Positions 29,189 through 38,288 are shown, counted from the stretch's first letter. The stretch: 64,000 nt of DNA from Gammaproteobacteria bacterium (GCA_004172865.1 SEBV01000001.1:248001-312000), one strand, 5' to 3'. The notes: a model not told the origin generated them from the sequence alone. A program made the numbers and translations.

Positions 29189-30037
29189 TTAGTTGAAAGT
29201 ATTTTCTTCGCCAGGGAAAATTCCGGCTTTTACATCGGCAACATATTTTTGCATGGCACCGGCAATATCGTTGGTTTCCAGCAAAAAGTTTTTAGAGAAT
29301 TTTGGCGGCTGCTCGGTGAGTCCTAAAATATCGTTAATCACCAATACTTGCGCATCCGTATCTTTACCCGCGCCTATGCCGATAACGGGCACCGAAAGCT
29401 CGGCGGTAATTTTGGCAGCGAGCGAAGCGGGCACGCATTCCAATAACACCAAATCTGCACCAGCGGCTTCGAGAAGTTTTGCATCTGCCAGAATTTTATC
29501 GGCTTGTAATTGATCGCGGCCTTGCACGCGAAAGCCGCCAAATTTATTAACGGATTGCGGCGTTAATCCCAAATGCGCGCACACTGGCACTCCGCGTTCA
29601 GACAACATGCGAACTGTATCGGCAAGCCATTCTCCGCCCTCTAGTTTTACCATGTGCGCACCGGCTTGCATGATGCGCGCGCAATTGCGCATCGCATCTT
29701 CAGGCGTGGCGTAAGTCATAAAAGGTAAGTCGCCCATAATGAGCGATTTTTTATTGCCGCGCGCTACCGCTTCCACGTGATAAATCATGTGTTCCATAGT
29801 CACTGGCAAAGTGCTGTCGTAACCGAGAACAGTCATCCCTAATGAATCGCCCACCAACACAACTTCTACGCCGCAACGCTGCGCCATATTGGCCATGTGC
29901 GCATCGTAGAGCGAAATCACCACAAACTTTTCGCCGCTACCTTTGAGCTTGTGCAAAGTCGTCGTCGTAACGGCTTTGGTGAGCGCGCTATTAGTGGTAG
30001 GTGTGCTGTGTGAAATGGTTCCGTAGGGCATATTCAA
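29189..30037 (-). CDS. panB: 3-methyl-2-oxobutanoate hydroxymethyltransferase
   Basis: 282 aa; VVLVGDSLGMTVLGYDSTLPVTMEHM, MGDLPFMTYATPEDAMRNC, VCAHLGLTPQSVNKFGGFRVQGR. Confidence 0.95.
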   Translation of the reverse strand: MNMPYGTISHSTPTTNSALTKAVTTTTLHKLKGSGEKFVVISLYDAHMANMAQRCGVEVVLVGDSLGMTVLGYDSTLPVTMEHMIYHVEAVARGNKKSLIMGDLPFMTYATPEDAMRNCARIMQAGAHMVKLEGGEWLADTVRMLSERGVPVCAHLGLTPQSVNKFGGFRVQGRDQLQADKILADAKLLEAAGADLVLLECVPASLAAKITAELSVPVIGIGAGKDTDAQVLVINDILGLTEQPPKFSKNFLLETNDIAGAMQKYVADVKAGIFPGEENTFN

Positions 30038-30115
30038 GTCGTCTTTTTAAATGAGCAAATTAAATGAGCAAAAATGCGGTTTGAAAATATCACAACTCAC
30101 GCTGACAACTTTCGT

Positions 30116-30799
30116 TTAAAGCATGGGAGTTGGATTGTAGTAATGGCGTCCACTTTTAATGGTAAGAATATATTCCACCAACTGCTTAAAGTGCTCTCGG
30201 TTTTGCGCGAGATTTAAATCTTTAGCGTTGACGATAAGTAATGGCGCACCATCGTAGTAATGGAAAAATTCGGTGTAAGCATCGTTAAGCGCTTTAAGAT
30301 AATCGTTGCTGATGTGTTGCTCGCTGGAAATGCCGCGCTGACGAATTCGGTCTGCCAATACGTCCAAAGGTGCTTGTAAATAAATCACCAAATCGGGACG
30401 CGGAGCGTCAATCAAAAGCTTGTCATACACCTGACGATAGATATTGAGTTCGTCATCGTCGAGCGTCACTCGCGCAAACAATTGATCTTTCTCAATCAAG
30501 AAATCCGCAATACGCACCGGCTCAAACATATCGTTTTGGCGCAGGCTTTGGAGTTGATTCGCGCGTTGGAATAAAAAGAATAATTGGGTGGGTAAGGCGG
30601 TGGATTTTGGGTCTTTGTAAAAACGCTCCAGAAATGGATTGTCTTCTGGCTGCTCCAGCAACATATCGTAATTGAAGAGCTTGGCAATATTGCGAGCGAG
30701 TGTGGTCTTGCCGACACCAATACAGCCTTCAACGGCGATGTAACGCGGCAGGCTGGTGTTCGTTAAATCCAATGACAAGTCTTCAAAAACAGGGTTCAC
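30116..30799 (-). CDS. Deoxyadenosine/deoxyguanosine-type deoxynucleoside kinase
   Basis: 227 aa; IAVEGCIGVGKTTLARNIA, EQPEDNPFLERFYKDP, LVIYLQAPLDVLADRIRQRG. Confidence 0.88.
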   Translation of the reverse strand: MNPVFEDLSLDLTNTSLPRYIAVEGCIGVGKTTLARNIAKLFNYDMLLEQPEDNPFLERFYKDPKSTALPTQLFFLFQRANQLQSLRQNDMFEPVRIADFLIEKDQLFARVTLDDDELNIYRQVYDKLLIDAPRPDLVIYLQAPLDVLADRIRQRGISSEQHISNDYLKALNDAYTEFFHYYDGAPLLIVNAKDLNLAQNREHFKQLVEYILTIKSGRHYYNPTPML

Positions 30800-30831
30800 A
30801 GCAAGCTCCTGGTTTGTGGGGAATAACTCAG

Positions 30832-31311
30832 TTATTGGTTTAGTTCTTCAAGCCCATCGCGCGGACATTGAGCCATAAGTTCTTGCAAATGTTTGCCGTC
30901 GGGCAATGTCAGCTCCGGGGCAAGGTCCGCCAAAGGATAAAGCACAAAGCTGCGTTGGGCCAGATAGGGATGCGGCACCGTGAGACGCTCGCTAGTGATT
31001 ATCTGGTCATCGAGCAGCAGTATATCCAGATCCAGCGTGCGTGGTCCCCAATGCTCAATACGGACGCGTTTGTGGCTGTGTTCTAAGGTTTGCAATGCAT
31101 CCAGCAATTCGAGCGGCGATAACTCGGTGTTTAGCAAAGCGGCCGCATTGATGTAATCAGGCTGATCGCCAGGCCCAACTGCACGACTACAGTAAATCTT
31201 TGAGCGCTTAACTAATTGGGTATTGGGAATTTCACCAAGCTCAGTGAAGGCTTGTTCAACATGCGCACGCGGGTTATCCAAGTTACTGCCAAGACCGATG
31301 TAGGCAAGCAT
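30832..31311 (-). CDS. folK: 2-amino-4-hydroxy-6-hydroxymethyldihydropteridine diphosphokinase
   Basis: 159 aa; AYIGLGSNLDNP, HWGPRTLDLDILLLDD, VPHPYLAQRSFVLYPL. Confidence 0.95.
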   Translation of the reverse strand: MLAYIGLGSNLDNPRAHVEQAFTELGEIPNTQLVKRSKIYCSRAVGPGDQPDYINAAALLNTELSPLELLDALQTLEHSHKRVRIEHWGPRTLDLDILLLDDQIITSERLTVPHPYLAQRSFVLYPLADLAPELTLPDGKHLQELMAQCPRDGLEELNQ

Positions 31312-31313
31312 GC

Positions 31314-32681
31314 TTATTCGATATCGGGCGTAGTGTTTGAAACTGTTCCATCGGTCGGTTTGCGCGGACGGCGACGGCGTGGACGACTAGTGGCGTTTTG
31401 CTTGCCTAGGTCTTTTACCATTTGCTCGCGATTTTCATCGCTAGCACTTTGGAAGCTGGTCCACCAACTTCCCAAGCCATTTAATTTCTCGCCAGCATCT
31501 TCGCGCATGAGCAAAAAGTCGTAAGCGGCACGGAAGCGCGGGTGATCGAGCAAACGCAAAGCACGCATTCCCTGACGACCGGGTAAACGCGATTGCAGAT
31601 CCCAAATTTCGCGCATGGGAATCAAGAAGCGTTTTGGAATTGAGGTGCGAGCCAGCTGTTGACTGATTACGCGTTGGCAAGCTTCGAGATAAGCGGCTTG
31701 TGGCGGCATCTTCTCGGCGAGACGCGCTTGTTCTTGCTGTAGCGCTGGCCAGAGCAGCGCGGCATAGATAAACGCAGGCGTTACCGTTTTTTCAGCGCGA
31801 ATGCGTTTGTCGGTGTTAATCATGGAGCGCTCAATAAGCGCTGCGCCCAAGGTGTCGCCAGATTTAATGGCGGCATCCGCACCGGGGAAAAGTTGTTTCA
31901 GCAAATCGTATTCGCTCAGCAGATGAAAGGTCGCTGTCGCTGATCCACCTAAAAATAACTTGAGTACTTCTTCAAACAGACGGGCTTCAGAGATATTGCC
32001 AAGTAAAACGCTTAACTCGCGAATCGGTTGAGCAGTATTAGGTTCGATCTTGAATCCCAATTTAGCCGCAAAGCGTACGGCGCGCAGCATGCGCACAGGA
32101 TCTTCTTTGTAACGCGTTGCAGGGTCGCCGATAATGCGCAAGGTGCGATTTTTAATGTCTTCCAGACCGTTACAGTAGTCATGCACAGAGAAGTCGCGGA
32201 TGGTGTAGTAGAGCGCGTTGACGGTGAAATCACGACGAGCAGCATCGGTTTCGATAGTACCGTAGACGTTATCCCGCAACAACATGCCTTCGTCAGTTTT
32301 GGATTTCGCGTGGGCAACATCTTCGTGATGGCCGCGAAAGGTAGTCACTTCAAATATTTCACGGCCAATACGCACGTGAACAATCTGGAAGCGGCGACCG
32401 ATAATGCGCGCGCTGCGGAAGATGCGTTTTACTTCCTCTGGCTTGGCATCGGTTGCTATATCGAAATCTTTGGGATGGTTACCGAGTAGCAAATCCCGTA
32501 CACCGCCGCCGACCAGATAGGCCTTAAAACCTGCTTCTTCGATTTGCTTAATAATCTTGATAGCTGCGGGGCTTATATTTTTGCGCGAAATATTGTGCTG
32601 ATCGCGAGGTATCACCACCGGGCCGCTTGTAGCAGAGGCAGCTTGGCGCGAGGAGATAAAGTTGAACAGACGTTTCAGCAT
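31314..32681 (-). CDS. pcnB: Poly(A) polymerase I
   Basis: 455 aa; AYLVGGGVRDLLLGNHPKDFDIATDAKPEEVKRIF; C-terminal basic tail. Confidence 0.94.
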   Translation of the reverse strand: MLKRLFNFISSRQAASATSGPVVIPRDQHNISRKNISPAAIKIIKQIEEAGFKAYLVGGGVRDLLLGNHPKDFDIATDAKPEEVKRIFRSARIIGRRFQIVHVRIGREIFEVTTFRGHHEDVAHAKSKTDEGMLLRDNVYGTIETDAARRDFTVNALYYTIRDFSVHDYCNGLEDIKNRTLRIIGDPATRYKEDPVRMLRAVRFAAKLGFKIEPNTAQPIRELSVLLGNISEARLFEEVLKLFLGGSATATFHLLSEYDLLKQLFPGADAAIKSGDTLGAALIERSMINTDKRIRAEKTVTPAFIYAALLWPALQQEQARLAEKMPPQAAYLEACQRVISQQLARTSIPKRFLIPMREIWDLQSRLPGRQGMRALRLLDHPRFRAAYDFLLMREDAGEKLNGLGSWWTSFQSASDENREQMVKDLGKQNATSRPRRRRPRKPTDGTVSNTTPDIE

Positions 32682-32893
32682 AGTTTTTTTCGTGCAGATT
32701 GGATGACGACGTAGACGAAATTTGATTATGGTACAAATTAGTGGGCGCGAGTGTAGCAGATGCAGTCTGACAGAGGAAACTCAAGTGCCTATTGGCGTCT
32801 CTGAACTTATTTATAGGTGGCTGGTCTTTACAATAACAATTGAATTGAACGTATTGATTAGGTGGATAGGAAATCGGGTAGAGAGGAAAGCAA

Positions 32894-32920
32894 AACGGGA
32901 AAGCTTTTGGCTTTCCCGTT
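32894..32920 (-). terminator. Terminator hairpin of the CrcZ-like RNA
   Basis: 11-bp stem AACGGGAAAGC/GCTTTCCCGTT, weak T-rich tail (TTTTGCTTT, first TT in stem). Confidence 0.65.
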
Positions 32921-33100
32921 GGGAGGGTAGCACAACAGAGGTGCTCATTAAGGCAATTAAATGGGGTGCTTCCGTGCCCATCTCTAACTCTCTTGCTATC
33001 CCATCCTCTGCCTAATTGGTATTCCGCTTTATTTTAGTATCTTATTGCTCTTGTCTTCTAGCGCTGGTCTTGCTCAATCCACGTATCGTTATTTTTATGT

Positions 33101-33203
33101 TTCTGCTTATTATTGTTTTTTGTTGTTATTAAGTTTTCAGTTTCTTATTGTTTCTTGTTGTTATTAGTAAATTTCAGTTTCTTATTATTTCTTGTTGTTA
33201 TTA
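33101..33203 (-). repeat. Three tandem A-rich ~35-37 nt units (TAATAACAACAAGAAAYAATAAGAAACTGAA)
   Basis: 33136-33166 and 33173-33203 differ at one position; a third diverged copy at 33101-33131. Confidence 0.85.
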
Positions 33204-33252
33204 TTTTTACGCTTTTTTAATTATTATTTATTGTTTTTAGTGCTCGACATAG

Positions 33253-33268
33253 AGCACTTCCTATGCCA
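33253..33268 (-). promoter_or_regulatory. Sigma54 (-24/-12) promoter
   Basis: Minus strand TGGCATAGGAAGTGCT: GG-N10-GC, against consensus TGGCACG-N4-TTGCW. Confidence 0.8.
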
Positions 33269-33363
33269 ATAAAAAATTTTCCTTATGAATCAATCGGTTG
33301 ATGTTTTTGGGTGTGTTTTTATAACTTTTTGTTATTTCTAAGGGTTACAAAATTATGGAACTT

Positions 33364-33428
33364 TGTTACCGAGGGTTGTGTCCGGTAACACTTTTGCGTG
33401 CGGTAACAGTTTCGTAGATGGGGGTAAC
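33364..33428. promoter_or_regulatory. Candidate CbrB upstream activating sequences
   Basis: TGTTAC-N15-GTAACA inverted repeat (33364-33390) plus GTAACA at 33403 and GTAAC at 33424, about 120-185 bp upstream of the predicted start. Confidence 0.65.
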
Positions 33429-33483
33429 GGAGTGGCATCTAGATCAACTTTCTGATCAAAAAACATGCAAAAGCGTAACGCCA

Positions 33484-33516
33484 CCACTTTTAGTTGTCGG
33501 CTAAAACTAAAAGTGG
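33484..33516. repeat. Perfect 12-bp inverted repeat CCACTTTTAGTT-N9-AACTAAAAGTGG
   Basis: Just downstream of the cbrB stop; no T-tract. Confidence 0.85.
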
Positions 33517-33574
33517 GACGCTGAAAATAGTTATAAATTGATATTTTTCGATAGAGCAATCTCTGAATGAGATG

Positions 33575-34996
33575 CTATTTGGCGAGACTTGAGGCGCTAT
33601 TTTTCGTGCGTGGAATTCCCAGACGCTGACGACGTTCCCATAAACACTTACGACTTACACCCAGTTTACGAGCCAATTCTGTCTCGCTCATAGAGTCCTG
33701 ATGTTCAATCACAAAGCGTTGGAAGTAGTCTTCCAATGACAAATCTTCTGAAGCTTCCTTGGTTGGCCGCTGAATAGGATTGCCAGCAAGAGTTCGGGTC
33801 TGTCCGAAAATCATATCGCCAGTTTCGAGCGTATTTTGAGATGGAGAATCTGATTCAATCGATAACAACAATGAACTGATCTCGTTACTATCTTCACAAA
33901 GAATGACAGCTCTCTGCATGGCGTTTTCGAGTTCGCGTACATTGCCTGGCCAAGCATAGGCCATGATGGCATCAACAGCGTCTGCAGAAAGTTTGAGTTG
34001 AGGTTTGCCGAACTGGGTGCAGTAACGTTGTAAAAGCGATTCAGCGATATTGATGATGTCGCGCCCGCGCTCGCGTAGGGGCGGCAGTGTCAACTGAACA
34101 ACGTTGATGCGGAAATATAAGTCTTCGCGGAATTTGCCTTCTTTAGCCAGTTTGCGCAGGTCGCGGTGGGTTGCGGCGACCAAGCGTACATCCACCTTGC
34201 GCGATTCAACTGAACCCAGCGGACGCACTTCACCTTCCTGCAAAACGCGCAGCAAGCGAGCTTGAGCTTCAAGCGGCAATTCGCCGATTTCATCTAAAAA
34301 CAGAGTTCCGCCATCTGCAGCAGCAACCAGGCCTTCACGGTTGCTTGCGGCACCGGTGAATGCGCCTTTTTCGTGGCCAAAGAGTTCAGACTCGATCAGG
34401 GTTTCTGGAATGGCGGCGCAGTTTACCGAGATCATCAGGTGGTTATTGCGTTGGCTTTCTTCGTGCAGTGCACGAGCAACTAATTCTTTACCGGTACCTG
34501 TTTCACCGTGGATCAACACAGTGGCGGCGGTAGGAGCAACTTTGTGGATGCGGTTATAAAGATCCTGCATTACATCGCTGCTGCCAATCATCCCGGCAAT
34601 GGCTTTGCTAGCAGTAAGACCTTGAGTGGCAACTTTATTGGCGGCTTTGGCTTTGCCGATAACACGTTTAACCGCGTTGACCATTTCATCGTGGTCGAAG
34701 GGTTTGGCAACGTAATCGACAGCGCCCATACGCATTGAATCGACCGCTGAACGCAGGCTTGCGTAGCTGGTCATAATCAGTACCGGCGTTTCGCCAGCAA
34801 GTTTAATGAGGTCTGTGCCTGGTGCACCCGGCAGTCGGAGGTCACTGATAATGAGGTCGAAATCCTTGAGGCTAAATTTGGATGTAGCTTCCTTTACCGA
34901 TGGAGCTTCACTCACTTCATACTGGTTGCGCTCTAACAGCTTGCGCAATGCATTGCGAATGATGGTTTCATCTTCAACAATAAGAATCTTACTCAT
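33575..34996 (-). CDS. cbrB: Sigma54-dependent response regulator CbrB
   Basis: 473 aa; receiver, AAA+ with [15 protein letters not shown] and KGAFTGA, C-terminal Fis-type HTH; downstream of cbrA. Confidence 0.9.
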   Translation of the reverse strand: MSKILIVEDETIIRNALRKLLERNQYEVSEAPSVKEATSKFSLKDFDLIISDLRLPGAPGTDLIKLAGETPVLIMTSYASLRSAVDSMRMGAVDYVAKPFDHDEMVNAVKRVIGKAKAANKVATQGLTASKAIAGMIGSSDVMQDLYNRIHKVAPTAATVLIHGETGTGKELVARALHEESQRNNHLMISVNCAAIPETLIESELFGHEKGAFTGAASNREGLVAAADGGTLFLDEIGELPLEAQARLLRVLQEGEVRPLGSVESRKVDVRLVAATHRDLRKLAKEGKFREDLYFRINVVQLTLPPLRERGRDIINIAESLLQRYCTQFGKPQLKLSADAVDAIMAYAWPGNVRELENAMQRAVILCEDSNEISSLLLSIESDSPSQNTLETGDMIFGQTRTLAGNPIQRPTKEASEDLSLEDYFQRFVIEHQDSMSETELARKLGVSRKCLWERRQRLGIPRTKNSASSLAK

Positions 34997-35057
34997 AGCT
35001 TTCGACTTGTCTAAACGGTTATCAGTACACTCAGGTCAGCGGCTGCACGCGCTCTGA

Positions 35058-35109
35058 CCTAAAAACTTGGAAGGCTATCCAATTAGCCTAAAAACCAGGA
35101 TGGCTATCC
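35058..35109 (-). repeat. 23-bp direct repeat x2, 29-bp period, in cbrA-cbrB gap
   Basis: CCTAAAAACTTGGAAGGCTATCC and CCTAAAAACCAGGATGGCTATCC (20/23 identical). Confidence 0.85.
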
Positions 35110-35113
35110 TACC

Positions 35114-38086
35114 TTAAATATCGACTAAAGAATCAACATGGCGCGGCAATTTGACGATGAATTGTGCTCCGCGATTCCGCTGTGTGTCCACCGGGCTGAC
35201 GATATCCAATAGGCCGCCATGATCTTCCACAATACTATAGACCATTGCCAGTCCTAAGCCTGTACCTTCGCCGGGTTCCTTGGTGGTAAAAAAGGGCTCC
35301 AGAATTCGATCCTGAATGTCGGGCGGAATACCGCTGCCTTCATCCGTAACCGTGATATCGATGGAGTATTCATCTTCATTGCTGGCGAGTAGCACGCGGC
35401 CATTTTCGGGGCTGGCATCGCGCGCGTTGGAGAGCAGGTTAATGAACACCTGAATCATACGCTGAGTATCGCCAGCTACAATGGCATTTTTAGGAATTTC
35501 GTTAATAAATTGTACTTGCTGCTTATCTTTTTGGAGGGATAACAGGCTAATCGCCTCATGAGCACAGTCGCGCAAAATAACGGCCTGGAATTCGCTCTTG
35601 GCGGTGTGGCCGGTGTGCGAGAAACCCACTAAAGATTGCACGATTCGCGTAACGCGATCTGTCTGGCTGAGAATTTGTTCGGCAGTTTCCAGCACTTCAG
35701 GATTGTCCGAATCGTAACGCAAATTCTGCGCTAGACAGGCGATACCCGTAATCGGGTTGCCAATTTCGTGAGCCACACCTGCGGCCAATCGCCCAACCGA
35801 TGCCAAGCGCTCACTGTGTACCAGCTCCTGCTCCAATAATTGGGTTTCAGTTACGTCTTCCAGCATCATTACCTGATCGTAAACGCCTTCGGTAATTGGC
35901 CCCTCAATGGTTGCTTTATGCAAGCTGATCCAATGGGGATGGCCTTCGAGTTCGATTTCGCGACGGTAGTAATGCATTTCACGGCTCTTGCTAAAGTCCG
36001 TAAGCAGGGTTCGCCAGGGTTCGGCGATATCTTCCAAATAAGAACCGGTCACTTGTTCGCTCGGTGTGTGAGTCAGCCCGGCCATGGCGTGGTTCCACAT
36101 GAGGATTTCCGTATCTGGTCCCAATGAGCACACCGCCATAGGTAATTCTTGCAAGGTTTTGCGATGATAAAGGCGCAAGTTGTTCAGCTCTGCGGCCATA
36201 CCCGTAAGGTGGTTTTGATACTGTGCGAGGCGATTTTCGATCAGATTAATATCCAGCGTTTCGCGCACGTCGGCCACTTTGTAGGGAAGATGGCTATCCA
36301 TAATTTCACTGGCAACGTGAATACCCATCAATGCAGACAAGTTGCCTTCAAGTTGGTCGCGCAGGCGGCGCAGAGCGTAAGGGCGACGCTCATTATTGCT
36401 TAGGTCCAATTGCTTAAGTGCATGATCGACTTCACGGCTGGCGGTTACTTTGCCGAGCGGTTTGGCAAGGCGATCTTTAAATTCAGCAGCAGAGTGTACA
36501 TCCAGCGCTTGGCGAACAGGATGACTAAGTTCATCGGCAGCACATAAATCCGCGCTGTAATGTTCTTCTTCCGATTGCTCCGTTATCAGCGACACAGCGA
36601 TAAAAATCGCCGTGTTCAAGCCCAGTGAAAAGAGCGTAATGCTATTCCAATATTCATTCCCGACCGGAATGTAAAACTCGGAAAAGGGAATGTGCAGAAC
36701 TTTCATGCCGGTGATGATTGGTAGCAAGAGTCCAAAAAACCAGATCACTGTACCAACTGACAATCCGGCGATCATACCGCGGCGATTTCCCGGGCTCCAA
36801 AACACAATCGCAAAAGTACCGGGCAAGAATTGCAGGGTTTCGATAAAAGCGGCGAACGCCAAATCGGTAAGGCTGTAGCGATTGTTGAGTACCCAATAAA
36901 ACAGATAGCCGCCAAAGAAAATCGCGGCAATCAAAATTCTGCGCAACCACAAGAGTTGGCGATAAAGATCATTGCGGGCGGCGAGTCGCAAACTTGGCAG
37001 CAGCCAATGGTTCATCACCATGGTCGCCAGCGCCAGGGTTATAATAATCATCGCGCCGGTTGCTGCGGATAATCCACCGATAAATGCAAAAATGGTTAAC
37101 GCGGGCGAGTTAAACAGAATCGGTACGCCCAAGGTGAAATATTGCGGATCAAGAGGAACCGCGAGTTCCGAGCCGGCCCACAAAATCGGGAATATGGGCA
37201 GCGCCATAAACAGCAAGAACAGAGGGAAGGCCCAAGTAACCGTGCGCGAGTTGCGCATCAGGGGATTTTCCGCCAAGCCCAAATGGAAAATGTGTGGCAT
37301 GGTCACAGCGGTAGCGACGAATACTAGAAGCAGTGTATGGGATGATCCATCCTGAATTGGTGTATGCAGCAACGCGAGATTTTCGGGGTGATCCGCAAGC
37401 CATTCATTGAGACCGTCGATACCGTGAAATACGCCAAACACCGATACCATTCCTACCGCAAACATCGCGCAGACTTTAAGCAGGCTTTCAAATGCCATGG
37501 CGGTAATAAGGCCGCGATGCTGATCGCGATTGGAGCCAAATAAAATCGTAAAAAGCGCGAGTATGGCGCAGTAGCAAAGCGCCATTACATCTTTAAAGGT
37601 GAGACCGTTATCAGCCACCGTGAGCGATGGATTACCGCTTCCGCTGACCACGAGAATGTGCATGGTGTCGGCAATCGCCTGAATCTGCAGCGCCATTAAC
37701 GGCAAAATCCCCAGTAGCATGCAGAGTGTAGTAAGCGCACCTACGGCATTACTGTGGTAGCGAAACACCAACAAATCCGCCAGTGAATGTACCTGATGGC
37801 GCCGCGCTAACTCGGCGAGTGGGGCAAGCGCAACGGGCGCAAATAAAAATAAGGCGCCAGTGCCAAGATAGTAAGCGAGCGCGCCGTAACCGAATTGGAA
37901 GGCGAGGTCGACCACACCGTAAAACGCCCAGGCGCTGGCAAAAATTCCGAGGGAAAAAATATAGGTAACGGGATGGGTGGTAATTCGTTCGGGAATCCAC
38001 CCGCGTTCGGTGATATAGGCGATCCCGAAAAGTAACAAGAGGTAGCTGATGCCGATCAGGGCAACCTGGCTGAAATCAAAAGTCAT
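35114..38086 (-). CDS. cbrA: Sensor histidine kinase CbrA (SSS-type transporter domain, PAS, HisKA, HATPase)
   Basis: 990 aa; ~12 TM symporter-like N-terminus, RLAAGVAHEIGNPITGI H-box, GEGTGLGLAMVYSIVEDHGG. Confidence 0.9.
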   Translation of the reverse strand: MTFDFSQVALIGISYLLLLFGIAYITERGWIPERITTHPVTYIFSLGIFASAWAFYGVVDLAFQFGYGALAYYLGTGALFLFAPVALAPLAELARRHQVHSLADLLVFRYHSNAVGALTTLCMLLGILPLMALQIQAIADTMHILVVSGSGNPSLTVADNGLTFKDVMALCYCAILALFTILFGSNRDQHRGLITAMAFESLLKVCAMFAVGMVSVFGVFHGIDGLNEWLADHPENLALLHTPIQDGSSHTLLLVFVATAVTMPHIFHLGLAENPLMRNSRTVTWAFPLFLLFMALPIFPILWAGSELAVPLDPQYFTLGVPILFNSPALTIFAFIGGLSAATGAMIIITLALATMVMNHWLLPSLRLAARNDLYRQLLWLRRILIAAIFFGGYLFYWVLNNRYSLTDLAFAAFIETLQFLPGTFAIVFWSPGNRRGMIAGLSVGTVIWFFGLLLPIITGMKVLHIPFSEFYIPVGNEYWNSITLFSLGLNTAIFIAVSLITEQSEEEHYSADLCAADELSHPVRQALDVHSAAEFKDRLAKPLGKVTASREVDHALKQLDLSNNERRPYALRRLRDQLEGNLSALMGIHVASEIMDSHLPYKVADVRETLDINLIENRLAQYQNHLTGMAAELNNLRLYHRKTLQELPMAVCSLGPDTEILMWNHAMAGLTHTPSEQVTGSYLEDIAEPWRTLLTDFSKSREMHYYRREIELEGHPHWISLHKATIEGPITEGVYDQVMMLEDVTETQLLEQELVHSERLASVGRLAAGVAHEIGNPITGIACLAQNLRYDSDNPEVLETAEQILSQTDRVTRIVQSLVGFSHTGHTAKSEFQAVILRDCAHEAISLLSLQKDKQQVQFINEIPKNAIVAGDTQRMIQVFINLLSNARDASPENGRVLLASNEDEYSIDITVTDEGSGIPPDIQDRILEPFFTTKEPGEGTGLGLAMVYSIVEDHGGLLDIVSPVDTQRNRGAQFIVKLPRHVDSLVDI

Positions 38087-38105
38087 AGGTGCAATTCAAA
38101 AAATG

Positions 38106-38288
38106 TTATTCGAGGTTCTGCGGTTTTTTGCGACGCCATTGAAAAATAAAGGTCACCAGTACCAAGCCCATCCAAAAAATGTAGGGGCGATACCACACAC
38201 CATTAGGGCTGATAATCCAGGTAAATAGGGACGGCGAAAATAAATAGGCGATAAGCAACAGCAGAATGATAAGACGTTGATGATTCAT
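38106..38288 (-). CDS. Small two-TM membrane protein upstream of cbrA, CbrX-like
   Basis: 60 aa MNHQRLIILLLLIAYLFSPSLFTWIISPNGVWYRPYIFWMGLVLVTFIFQWRRKKPQNLE; 20 bp before cbrA. Confidence 0.7.
   Translation of the reverse strand: MNHQRLIILLLLIAYLFSPSLFTWIISPNGVWYRPYIFWMGLVLVTFIFQWRRKKPQNLE

Larger units (their letters stand above)
32889..33242 (-). ncRNA. CrcZ-like Hfq/Crc decoy small RNA candidate
   Basis: Between cbrB and pcnB: sigma54 promoter just upstream, 5' half A-rich with many AANAANAA motifs (AACAACAA, AACAAGAA, AACAATAA, AATAATAA), 3' hairpin AACGGGAAAGC-CAAAA-GCTTTCCCGTT then TTGCTTT. Same genomic slot as Pseudomonas crcZ. End points approximate. Confidence 0.78.

Noticed and set aside
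32722-33015. 97-aa plus-strand ORF in the cbrB-pcnB gap
   Set aside because: No RBS or family signal; overlaps the predicted sRNA and its terminator, and shows no coding character.
33463-33488. TGGCGTTACGCTTTTGCA as a sigma54 promoter
   Set aside because: GG to GC spacing is 12, not 10; the site at 33253-33268 has exact spacing and better position.
33353-33559. 68-aa minus-strand ORF after cbrB
   Set aside because: Covers the enhancer repeats and the 12-bp hairpin; no convincing coding features.
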